From IMG/VR virus record IMGVR_UViG_3300009104_000121, positions 1-24,435 of that record: a stretch of 24,435 nucleotides of DNA; one strand, given 5' to 3'. The notes under the pieces were generated by a model that saw only the letters and a list, made by a program, of their open reading frames with translations, searched no databases and was not told the DNA's origin. Positions 15,256 through 20,626 of this stretch are shown in pieces. A program made the translations under genes and the position numbers. How positions within the stretch are numbered: position 1 is the first letter of the stretch; every line of letters starts with the position of its first letter. The DNA is from a virus.

Positions 15256-15606
15256 TTAAAACTCTGCATTTTCTGGATTTAGCGATTCATTCCATACTTC
15301 AGTCTTAAGCACATCCTTGGTGTATTCAATCGCTGACTGTCTAATTATTTTCCCAGCCTTCAAAAGCGACTCATCATCACCTTTGATAATAAGCATTTTC
15401 AGTGGTGAATCTGCATCATAGAAACAGTCACTTATAGCGTCCCAGAAAAAAGTAGGGTCTTCATCAGACACCAGTTTATCCATAGCCTTCTCATGTTTAA
15501 TTTCTTCTATCCTGTCTTCTTCTTCTGGGGTGTAACTACCACCGCCATCATATTCACGTTCAGCGATAGTATTGCTGCATGGCATATCGTTTTTACCTGG
15601 ATACAT
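15256..15606 (-). CDS. Acidic hypothetical protein (116 aa)
   Basis: The 116-residue protein is strongly acidic: SYTPEEEDRIEEIKHEKAMDKLVSDEDP, then aromatic FFWDAISDCFYDADS, and a C-terminal helix. No domain is recognised and no membrane segment is visible. The ATG has AGGGG upstream. It follows the methyltransferase gene and precedes the 54-residue gene with a 9-base gap, so it is probably expressed with the early cluster. An alternative start at MPCSNT (residue 8) is possible. Function unknown. Confidence 0.65.
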   Translation of the reverse strand: MYPGKNDMPCSNTIAEREYDGGGSYTPEEEDRIEEIKHEKAMDKLVSDEDPTFFWDAISDCFYDADSPLKMLIIKGDDESLLKAGKIIRQSAIEYTKDVLKTEVWNESLNPENAEF

Positions 15607-15628
15607 TTTGTTTCCCCTATTTTACCTT

Positions 15629-16531
15629 TTAAGCTGCCTTGAGTTGTGTTCGTTGATTGGCTGTGTAGTATCTTTGTATTTCTCGACCTAACCACTCCCC
15701 CCAAACTGTTGGCACTCCATTACCGATTATCTTATAGGCGTCCGTATCATTGACGGAATCAAAGCTAAAACTCTCCGGTATTCCCTGGAGTCGCGCATAC
15801 TCTCTAACCGAGTACGGCCTTACACCCATTGGAAACCTTGAGTCTGCAAGCAGTCGTGTGCTTTTGTCTTTTGCATAATGAGCTACACAAGTTGGCGCGA
15901 TATCACCTTTTACCGGGTCACTAATGATTGGCAAATCTCTGTATTTGCCTTTCATTCTTTGTCTAATGGCTTTGGGCAATGTCACCCTGGGATTCGTTTC
16001 GATAATGTCAGCCAGAGATTTTCTGCTGCTAACTGCCGGTGGTTGCCAGTTGAATTGATTGCGTGAGCCAATCAGAATAATGCGCTTCCGCTGTTGTGGT
16101 AAAACGTCTGCTGCCTGTAATGGGCAAAACGCTTTTACAAAGTAGTCGGGTAATGAAGTCATTGCTTCCATCACGACAGGGAATTTACGCATCCCCATAA
16201 CATTCTCGACGATAAAAATATCTGGCCTTGCTATTGCCATGTGCCGGAAAGCGTGTAAGAAAAGTTCATCACCAGTTCTAACACCGTGAATGTCTCCCGC
16301 TGTTGAATACTTGGTGCATGGATAGGTAAATGCCATAACGTGAGCCGAATCATCAGCAACAAGTTTTGTCGTGATGTCGCATTGTTTGACATGATTACCC
16401 AGATTTTCTTGCTGAACCTTACAAGCAGCAGCGTCTATCTCGTAGCTGTTCTGCAAAGTTAAGCCACCCTGGATAAGTCCGGCATCGAAAACGCCGCCTC
16501 CTGAGAAGTAACTATTACAAGTAATATTCAT
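15629..16531 (-). CDS. DNA (cytosine-5) methyltransferase
   Basis: This 300-residue enzyme transfers a methyl group from S-adenosylmethionine to C5 of cytosine in a specific DNA site. Motifs in order are I (YFSGGGVFDAG, residues 8-18), IV with catalytic Cys72 in YPCTKYSTAG (the usual PPC has become YPC), VI ENV (109-111), VIII QQRKR (146-150), IX PYSVREYARLQGIPESF and X KIIGNGVPTVWGEWLG. The target-recognition region between VIII and IX is about 70 residues, which is short. No partner restriction enzyme with matching specificity is visible, so it is probably a lone enzyme that protects phage DNA or alters regulation. It is the second gene of the operon driven from the promoter at 16856-16884. 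Confidence 0.9.
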   Translation of the reverse strand: MNITCNSYFSGGGVFDAGLIQGGLTLQNSYEIDAAACKVQQENLGNHVKQCDITTKLVADDSAHVMAFTYPCTKYSTAGDIHGVRTGDELFLHAFRHMAIARPDIFIVENVMGMRKFPVVMEAMTSLPDYFVKAFCPLQAADVLPQQRKRIILIGSRNQFNWQPPAVSSRKSLADIIETNPRVTLPKAIRQRMKGKYRDLPIISDPVKGDIAPTCVAHYAKDKSTRLLADSRFPMGVRPYSVREYARLQGIPESFSFDSVNDTDAYKIIGNGVPTVWGEWLGREIQRYYTANQRTQLKAA

Positions 16532-16550
16532 TGTTTCCCCTTGGGGCTGC

Positions 16551-16820
16551 TTACGCAGCCTCCCTTAATGTTGCTGTTGTAACTTCTTTGATATTTGTGT
16601 GCGCCCTTATGAATTGTGCGCTTAGTTTAGCTCTTACTGCTTTCATGTCTAAGGTGCTACGTTCTGCTACTGTGACCGTTAGGACATGGCTTTCACCTTC
16701 ATATTTGCCTGGGCCTTGAGCTTTGATTTCTGCTATTAGCTTCTTTTCTTCTTTCTGAAGCTCAGCTACTGCTGCTTTAAGTTCGGCCAATTTATTAACT
16801 GTATCTCTGAAGTCTTGCAT
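16551..16820 (-). CDS. Small coiled-coil phage protein
   Basis: This 89-residue protein begins with a heptad-type coiled coil (TVNKLAELKAAVAELQKEEKKLIAEIKAQG), then PGKYEGESHVLTVTVAERSTLDMKAVRAKLS and FIRAHTNIKEVTTATL. The second half matches a widespread small phage protein pattern (YEG...V.VSERETLDM.AVRAKLS...F...HT). Its function has not been recognised; Gam-like or Gp157-like roles were considered without support. ATG has AGGGG 7 nt upstream. It is the first gene downstream of the promoter at 16856-16884 and precedes the methyltransferase. Confidence 0.75.
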   Translation of the reverse strand: MQDFRDTVNKLAELKAAVAELQKEEKKLIAEIKAQGPGKYEGESHVLTVTVAERSTLDMKAVRAKLSAQFIRAHTNIKEVTTATLREAA

Positions 16821-16830
16821 TTTTTTTCCC

Positions 16831-16853
16831 CTGTGTTTATTTATCCAACACAG
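16831..16853. repeat. Short inverted repeat at the transcription start region
   Basis: CTGTGTT (16831-16837) and AACACAG (16847-16853) form a 7-bp perfect inverted repeat with a 9-base loop. It lies just downstream of the -10 box at 16856-16861 and upstream of the ribosome site of the 89-residue gene. It could be a second operator or a 5' leader hairpin. Confidence 0.45.
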
Positions 16854-16855
16854 AC

Positions 16856-16884
16856 ATTATGCTCTTTTCCCCCTTTGATGTAAA
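16856..16884 (-). promoter_or_regulatory. Sigma70-like promoter for the 89-aa/methyltransferase operon
   Basis: On the minus strand, -35 TTTACA (plus positions 16884-16879) is followed by a 17-base spacer and -10 CATAAT (16861-16856), each with one mismatch to consensus. The predicted start is near 16849, about 30 bases before the ATG at 16820. The -35 box lies inside the palindrome 16878-16898, so a bound regulator would block or alter its use. Confidence 0.6.
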
Positions 16885-16898
16885 GTATTATTTTACAT
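16878..16898. promoter_or_regulatory. Palindromic operator candidate
   Basis: Arms ATGTAAAGTA and TATTTTACAT flank a central T (position 16888); 9 of 10 positions are complementary. It overlaps the stop codon of the G39P-like gene and the -35 box of the leftward promoter. The 15-base core GTAAAGTATTATTTT recurs with one change at 17913-17927. Confidence 0.55.
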
Positions 16899-17273
16899 AT
16901 TTAGCTCTTTTTTTAGTATTTTTATGCGTTTTTTCACCTCCTCGCCTGATAACGGGGTAGATTTGTACGTTAATTGAGCATATTTAGGTGGTTTTGCAGC
17001 CCTACACCATTCTCTCATCTCACCTAATGTCATGTATCCCTTGAAGTTTTCTAGGTTTTTAACCGCTTGTTGATAGGTTTTCAGGTCAAAACTTCCGGCA
17101 ATCGACCTGTACCAGGTCTTGAACTCGATGCTCTGCTTGCCATCTTCCACTGCTTCCCAATGAATCACGCCATAGCCCTGGAGGATTCTGATGCCTTTGG
17201 CAAAATCACTCGCTGTGAAGTTGAATGAGGGCGGTATCTCTTCGCTGTTGCTTGGTTTGCTGATGATTTCCAC
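16893..17273 (-). CDS. Possible helicase loader (G39P-like) or replication accessory protein
   Basis: The 126-residue protein has, after a polar N-terminus, a helical domain SDFAKGIRILQGYG, then TWYRSIAGSFDLKTYQQAVKNLENFKGYMTLGEMREWC. This order (helix, TWY, a helix starting with Y/W, then a loop before a final helix) resembles the N-terminal domain of G39P-type loaders of replicative helicases, but the match is weak. The C-terminus is basic (KKRIKILKKELNM). It overlaps the DUF1376 gene end by 68 bases, so the two are made together, and that pairing is typical of phage replication modules. No DnaB-type helicase is in the window. Confidence 0.45.
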   Translation of the reverse strand: MEIISKPSNSEEIPPSFNFTASDFAKGIRILQGYGVIHWEAVEDGKQSIEFKTWYRSIAGSFDLKTYQQAVKNLENFKGYMTLGEMREWCRAAKPPKYAQLTYKSTPLSGEEVKKRIKILKKELNM

Positions 17274-17859
17274 GTTCTTTCTCCCATTTTTTCTGCCTGT
17301 TTATCCAATTTGTAGCTGCTGCCTTCCAAGATTTCATCGGATTCTTACCAACCTTCCAGCCATTTGATTCATAGTGGTTAAAAAAAGAAGTGGCTTCTTG
17401 CCCAGAATTTTCAATTCTTCCGTCAAATTCAGTACATACCTCTTCGAGCGTTGGCGGCGGCCCTTTCTTCTTGTTTATGGTTAGTGGTTTATGGTTAGTG
17501 GTTGGTAATGCCTTTGCATTGCCCTTGCTTTCCCAACGCTTAGCCGCTGCATCCCTGGCCTTATCAGAACGTGTCCGATAGACCTGGATTTCTTCATCAC
17601 ATCGACAATGTTGGTAGACAGTAGGATTCCGTTTATCAACAACCATAACAAAGAATTCGCTCAAAATTTGAGCAGCCGCTTCTTTTTCTTCGTCTGTCCT
17701 TATTGAGAGTTTGCGGTACAAGGCCGTCAGGTCGGCTGTAAGCGGTTCTTCCGTAAGGTAGTACCTTTCTATCATTTGTCTGTATATATCGCGCTCAAGG
17801 CGGCTCAGGTGCGCTGTGTGAGCGTTAAAATCCTTAATGTTGTGTTTGTAGTAATGCAC
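17206..17859 (-). CDS. DUF1376 (YdaU-like) replication-module protein
   Basis: The N-terminal domain reads YYKHNIKDFNAHTAHLSRLERDIYRQMIERYYLTEEPL, the signature of DUF1376, a winged-helix-like domain at the front of phage replication initiator-type proteins. A basic linker (DKARDAAAKRWESKGNAKAL) and a C-terminal domain with FFNHYESNGWKVGKNPMKSWKAAATNWI follow; that last pattern also occurs in phage replication proteins. The start is GTG at 17859 because GGGG lies 7 nt before it and the promoter at 17889-17917 would start transcription near 17882. An in-frame extension to 17961 would reach across the promoters and is rejected. Length is 217 residues. Confidence 0.8.
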   Translation of the reverse strand: MHYYKHNIKDFNAHTAHLSRLERDIYRQMIERYYLTEEPLTADLTALYRKLSIRTDEEKEAAAQILSEFFVMVVDKRNPTVYQHCRCDEEIQVYRTRSDKARDAAAKRWESKGNAKALPTTNHKPLTINKKKGPPPTLEEVCTEFDGRIENSGQEATSFFNHYESNGWKVGKNPMKSWKAAATNWINRQKKWEKERGNHQQTKQQRRDTALIQLHSE

Positions 17860-17876
17860 ATATATTCCCCAGTCTA

Positions 17877-17897
17877 ATCGAAAAAAACATTTTACAT
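17877..17897. promoter_or_regulatory. Operator-like site O1 in the divergent region
   Basis: This site has the right half CATTTTACAT (9 of 10 identical to the right half of the site at 16878-16898) and a weaker left half ATCGAAAAAA; the full 21 bases match that site at 15 positions. It overlaps the -35 box of the rightward promoter and the -10 box of the leftward promoter. Confidence 0.35.
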
Positions 17898-17917
17898 TAT
17901 AACTTGCCTGGCGTAAA
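17889..17917 (-). promoter_or_regulatory. Leftward promoter for the DUF1376 replication genes
   Basis: On the minus strand, -35 TTTACG (17917-17912) is followed by 17 bases and -10 TAAAAT (17894-17889). The predicted start is near 17882, about 20 bases before the GTG at 17859. It occupies the same bases as the rightward promoter; the two share a 7-bp inverted pair, ATTTTAC (17889-17895) and GTAAAAT (17913-17919). Confidence 0.5.
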
Positions 17918-17919
17918 AT
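17891..17919 (+). promoter_or_regulatory. Rightward promoter for the recombination operon
   Basis: -35 TTTACA (17891-17896), a 17-base spacer and -10 TAAAAT (17914-17919) each have one mismatch to sigma70 consensus. The predicted start is about 17926, upstream of AGGGA at 17941 and the ATG at 17952. It drives the 100-residue protein, Rad52-like and SSB-like genes. Confidence 0.65.
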
Positions 17920-17931
17920 ATTATTTTTATA
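17911..17931. promoter_or_regulatory. Operator-like site O2 in the divergent region
   Basis: The palindrome AAAATA-T-TATTTT (17915-17927, centre 17921) lies in a 15-base core GTAAAATATTATTTT that matches the site at 16880-16894 in 14 of 15 bases with the same centre of symmetry. It overlaps the -10 of the rightward promoter and the -35 of the leftward one. Confidence 0.5.
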
Positions 17932-17951
17932 TTCAAAATAAGGGAAAGAGT

Positions 17952-18254
17952 ATGGCCACAATACTAGAAGACCTCATAGCAAAAAGGGATTGGATGGAGC
18001 TATCAATTAGCAAAGTCCAAGACAAAACAAGAGAAATAAAATACAACGATGTTCCTACTGATATTTACCTGACAGTTGAGCGACTTGCTGAAGATACAGG
18101 CATTGACCTCAAAGAGCTGGAATACAAAATTGATGAAGTAAGGGAGCGTGTTAATTCCCTAGAGTCCTCTATTTATGAATTGGTCGAGCCATTTGAAGAC
18201 AGAAAGCGAGACCTTGATAACAAAATTGAAGAACTAGAAGAGGAACTATTATGA
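17952..18254 (+). CDS. Coiled-coil protein (100 aa), first gene of the recombination operon
   Basis: This 100-residue protein is mostly helical and highly charged: MATILEDLIAKRDWMELSI, a middle with VPTDIYLTVERLAEDTG, and a C-terminal heptad coiled coil (EVRERVNSLESSIYELVEPF, DRKRDLDNKIEELEEELL). It may dimerise. It starts at ATG 17952 with AGGGA 6 nt upstream, rather than an earlier in-frame ATG that would overlap the -10 box. It overlaps the Rad52-like ATG by 4 bases (ATGA), so it is coupled with it; a role in recombination or in adapting the annealase is possible but unsupported. Confidence 0.7.
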   Translation: MATILEDLIAKRDWMELSISKVQDKTREIKYNDVPTDIYLTVERLAEDTGIDLKELEYKIDEVRERVNSLESSIYELVEPFEDRKRDLDNKIEELEEELL

Positions 18255-19069
18255 GCGTACAGGCTGAAATTGAATATAGGGCTCTGCGGCAACAAGAAAC
18301 TGATGAAATGATAGCCAAACTATCGGCTCCGCTCAAAATTGAAGATGTGCAATTTATGGCTTCTAAGCAACTCAATGAAACTGAGTGTCTGGTTTTGGCA
18401 TACAAAAATGCCAGGATTGACCAGCGCAGATTGGATGAAGCGGTAGGTGTAGGTAATTGGCAACGTGAGCATAAATGCGTCGACGGCCACTGGTTCTGTC
18501 GAGTTGGCATTAAGATAGATGGCGAGTGGATTTGGAAGGAGGACGCAGGTTCAGAGAGTAATTTTGAAGCTGAGAAAGGCGCGGCTTCGGACTCTTTCAA
18601 AAGAGCCTGTTTTAACTGGGGCATAGGTCGGGAGCTATACGACTACCCGACCATAATAGTTCCAGGCAAAGCAAAAAATATCTATCCACAATATTGGCAA
18701 TGGGAAGCTGACTACGATGATGATGGAAAGATTAAATGGCTTCGGGGCATGGATGGTCAAAAAGAAATGTTTACCTGGCCTCACGAGAATCTGCCAGTTA
18801 ATGTTTTTGACCACGTTAAAACAGTCAGGGACAACTGGGATGACGTACACGCCATCAAAGAAGCTATCGCAAATGAAGATTGGCCGACAGTTGTAGAATA
18901 TTGGTACGGCACTGAAAACCAGATAAAACACGACTTATGGCTTGCTCCAACCAAAGGCGGTCTGTTTACAACCCATGAGATAAGCGTAATCAAAGGTGAT
19001 GATGTAGCCAGAGCCAGAGATTCTATAACTAGCGAAAAACACGCCGAGGAGGCAGTGGAAAATGAGTAA
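18251..19069 (+). CDS. Rad52/Sak-family single-strand annealing protein
   Basis: This 272-residue protein pairs complementary single strands during phage recombination and replication. The Rad52-like domain is at about residues 24-134: LSAPLKIEDVQ, then LDEAVGVGNWQREHKCVDGH and CRVGIKIDGEW, and the family hallmark KGAASDSFKRACFNWGIGRELYDYP (109-133), very like KG-x-ASDAFKRA...WGIGRYLY. The C-terminal half, with a Trp-rich stretch (NWDDVHAIKEAI, EDWPTVVEYWYG), and the acidic end EEAVENE may contact partners. The gene following it encodes an SSB-like protein with which it overlaps by 8 bases, and NinB/NinG-like genes follow, giving a recombination cassette. Confidence 0.88.
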   Translation: MSVQAEIEYRALRQQETDEMIAKLSAPLKIEDVQFMASKQLNETECLVLAYKNARIDQRRLDEAVGVGNWQREHKCVDGHWFCRVGIKIDGEWIWKEDAGSESNFEAEKGAASDSFKRACFNWGIGRELYDYPTIIVPGKAKNIYPQYWQWEADYDDDGKIKWLRGMDGQKEMFTWPHENLPVNVFDHVKTVRDNWDDVHAIKEAIANEDWPTVVEYWYGTENQIKHDLWLAPTKGGLFTTHEISVIKGDDVARARDSITSEKHAEEAVENE

Positions 19070-19361
19070 AGTAGGAATCAGCTTAAAAATAGACGTTACA
19101 AAAATCGAGAAAGAACGACTCTATGAGGGCGCAAAAGGTAAGTACCTCGATGCTACTACCTTTGTAGACCTCGATGAGGTCGACCAATATGATAACTCAG
19201 GGATGATTACCCAGGATGTTTCAAAGGAAGAGAAGGACGCTGGCGTAAAAGGCCCAATTCTAGGAAACTGTAAAGTTTTCTGGAAGTCTGATACCCAGGC
19301 TAAAACTCCGGCTCCGGCTCCAGCTCCTGAAAAGTCTTTTGATGATGATATTCCATTCTAA
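19062..19361 (+). CDS. Phage single-stranded DNA-binding-like protein
   Basis: This 99-residue protein begins MSKVGISLKIDVTKIEKERLYEGAKGKYLDAT, then FVDLDEVDQYDNSGMITQDVSKEEKDAG and GNCKVFW; this beta-rich pattern is found in small ssDNA-binding proteins of marine and other phages. After a linker of Pro/Ala pairs (TPAPAPAPEK) it ends DDDIPF, the acidic hydrophobic tip that SSB proteins use to recruit partner enzymes. It overlaps the annealase gene, supporting joint action on single strands. Two leftward-reading hairpins follow its stop. Confidence 0.8.
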   Translation: MSKVGISLKIDVTKIEKERLYEGAKGKYLDATTFVDLDEVDQYDNSGMITQDVSKEEKDAGVKGPILGNCKVFWKSDTQAKTPAPAPAPEKSFDDDIPF

Positions 19362-19389
19362 AAAAAACCCCTTCCCGAAAGAAGGGGTT
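19360..19389 (-). terminator. Intrinsic terminator, leftward orientation
   Basis: The stem AACCCCTTC (19366-19374) and GAAGGGGTT (19381-19389) has 9 bp with a 6-base loop. On the minus strand it is followed by a U run (A8 at 19360-19367 on the plus strand), which is a textbook intrinsic terminator. In the plus direction the tail is only UUCUCU, so it would end rightward transcripts poorly. Confidence 0.75.
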
Positions 19390-19402
19390 CTCTAATCAAG
19401 GG

Positions 19403-19434
19403 AAAAAAAATGCTCATGGCCTAGAGCAATTTTA
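19403..19434 (-). terminator. Second leftward hairpin with U8 tract
   Basis: TGCTC (19411-19415) and GAGCA (19424-19428) form a 5-bp stem with an 8-base loop; on the minus strand it is followed by U8 (A8 at 19403-19410). The stem is short, but extends with A-U pairs after one mismatch. In the plus direction the tail AUUUUAU is weaker. Confidence 0.5.
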
Positions 19435-19455
19435 TACTAGCACGAGGATTTAATA

Positions 19456-19665
19456 ATGGACAATACCCATCTGGGTAAAAGTATTCAGGCTGCCCAAAAA
19501 ATACATGGTATTTCAAATGCTACAGTAGCGCGAGAGTTAGGCATATCCAGACAGCTTTTCAACCATTTGAGACAGCAGAAAGATATATACACCTCTCGCA
19601 CTGTTGCTTTGTGTCAAATTTTCGACATGGAGCTAAACGAATTTATTGAGCTGGGAGAAGAATAA
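19456..19665 (+). CDS. Cro/CI-type helix-turn-helix regulator (69 aa)
   Basis: This small single-domain HTH protein has residues 9-55 fitting the XRE fold: SIQAAQKIHGISNATVARELGISRQLFNHLRQQKDI, with recognition helix about residues 30-40 (ISRQLFNHLR), then a hydrophobic helix (TVALCQIFDMELNEFIEL) that would form the dimer core. No dimerisation or cleavage domain follows, so it is Cro-like rather than a full CI. GAGGA lies 7 nt before the ATG. It lies downstream of the leftward terminators. It is the best candidate in the window to bind the palindromes at 16878-16898 and 17877-17931, an inference from proximity. Confidence 0.8.
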   Translation: MDNTHLGKSIQAAQKIHGISNATVARELGISRQLFNHLRQQKDIYTSRTVALCQIFDMELNEFIELGEE

Positions 19666-19895
19666 TGGCTGACTTTTATACTTTCAACGTCTTTGAAATG
19701 AATCAGGACGGCACTATAAAGCGGGATATGGTAGTGAACCTTGATACTATTCTTACTGTAACGCCAATAACGGACATCGAGGGCAAACCGATTAATGCTA
19801 ATCAAATGAATATATTGCTCATTGATGGCACAACTATCAAAGCCTTCCACTATGACAAATTCGTGGAAGACATGGGCCGAAAATATAATGGATGA
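19665..19895 (+). CDS. Hypothetical protein (76 aa)
   Basis: This 76-residue protein has mostly predicted beta strands: FYTFNVFEMNQDGTIKRDMVVNLDTILTVTPIT, NILLIDGTTIKAFHYDKFVEDM. It has no membrane segment or recognised motif. The pattern of strands around DG-T turns suggests a small barrel or sandwich. It is coupled to the HTH gene (TAATG) and overlaps the NinB-like gene by 8 bases, so it belongs to the same operon. Function unknown. Confidence 0.7.
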   Translation: MADFYTFNVFEMNQDGTIKRDMVVNLDTILTVTPITDIEGKPINANQMNILLIDGTTIKAFHYDKFVEDMGRKYNG

Positions 19896-20262
19896 TAAGG
19901 TCAGAACTCTGAGTCAAAACAAAGCCTTGCATTTGTACTGCTCAAGACTTGCAGAAGCTATGAATGATGCCGGTTATGACCAGGCGCATCGAGAATTTGA
20001 AAAAGTTAGTAACGAGTGGACAATGTATTCAGTAAAAGAAAAGCTATTTAAGCCGATACTTGAAGCAATGGCTGGCAAGGAAAGCACAACAGAAGCCTCT
20101 ACACTTGATTATGATAAAGTTCACAGGTCACTCAATAGATGGACTTCCACCCACTTAGGAATCTCTATAGACTTTCCAAATAGATATGGCCCCGACCACG
20201 CAGAAATTGAAAAACAAAGCCCTGGTACTTTCTCAGCTCTTAGCCAGGATGAGGGCCGCTGA
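19888..20262 (+). CDS. NinB-like conserved phage protein
   Basis: The protein has 124 residues from ATG 19888, chosen because the N-terminus MDDKVRTLSQNKALHLYCSRLAE matches the conserved start of a common phage family (RTLSQN..LH.Y...LAE.LN.AG). Further landmarks are WTMYSVKEKLFKPILEAM, STTEASTLDYDKVHRSLNRW and LGISIDFP. Lambda NinB has a related RSLDQNRKLWA motif and is an Orf-type recombination mediator that loads annealases on SSB-coated DNA. Placement before NinG and after Rad52/SSB genes fits that. The relationship to NinB is by motif and context, not full-length identity. The next gene overlaps by 77 bases. Confidence 0.6.
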   Translation: MDDKVRTLSQNKALHLYCSRLAEAMNDAGYDQAHREFEKVSNEWTMYSVKEKLFKPILEAMAGKESTTEASTLDYDKVHRSLNRWTSTHLGISIDFPNRYGPDHAEIEKQSPGTFSALSQDEGR

Positions 20263-20626
20263 CGATAACGGTTACTGCCAATGTGTTAGTTGTGGAACTA
20301 ACAAACACTACAAGGATATGGCGGGTGGTCATTTCATTCCTAAAGGCGCAAGCAGTTACCATGCTTTACGTTTAAACGAATGTGAAGAGTATGGCTCCAA
20401 CATTCACAGTCAATGTCATGGCTGTAATTCATTTGGGATGGTTCACGGTGTAGCTGCTCAAAACTACACTCTTTTTATGGTAGGTAAATACGGCCAGGAA
20501 AAAGTAGAAAAGATGCTGGCCCACAAGCGTAAACTAGCCAAAAGGTACAAAGGTGAAATGCTTGATTTAATTGCTGAGCTTAACAAAGAAATCAAAAAAC
20601 AAAAGGAAAGGCTGGGTGAAGTATGA
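20186..20626 (+). CDS. ninG: NinG/Rap-like recombination protein
   Basis: At 146 residues it fits the NinG (Rap) family, which in lambda acts on Holliday junctions and branched recombination intermediates. It has paired cysteines for a zinc site: C33 and C36 (QCVSCG), and C77, C80 (NIHSQCHGCN), with GGHFIPKGASSYHALRLNE between, the family core. The N-terminus TQKLKNKALVLSQLLARMRAADDNGY matches NinG starts, so ATG 20186 is kept although it overlaps the previous gene by 77 bases. The C-terminus is basic and helical. Its stop touches the stop of the convergent SNase gene with no gap. Confidence 0.85.
   Translation: MAPTTQKLKNKALVLSQLLARMRAADDNGYCQCVSCGTNKHYKDMAGGHFIPKGASSYHALRLNECEEYGSNIHSQCHGCNSFGMVHGVAAQNYTLFMVGKYGQEKVEKMLAHKRKLAKRYKGEMLDLIAELNKEIKKQKERLGEV

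Noticed and set aside
15507-15704. 65-residue minus-strand frame across the methyltransferase end
   Set aside because: It is a shifted shadow of the 116-residue and methyltransferase genes with no ribosome site of its own.
17896-17901. Perfect TATAAT on the minus strand as an alternative -10 box
   Set aside because: No acceptable -35 lies 16-18 bases upstream (ATAATA or similar); the TTTACG/TAAAAT pair scores better. It could still contribute.
17860-17961. N-terminal extension of the DUF1376 protein to an ATG at 17961
   Set aside because: It would cover both divergent promoters and lacks a ribosome site; GTG 17859 with GGGG upstream gives the family's usual N-terminus.
19410-19438. Promoter for the HTH gene using TATACT at 19433-19438
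   Set aside because: The base region 17 upstream (ATGCTC) is far from a -35 consensus and is part of a hairpin.
19822-19887. Extra 22 residues in front of the NinB-like protein
   Set aside because: They overlap the 76-residue gene; the conserved family start is at 19888.
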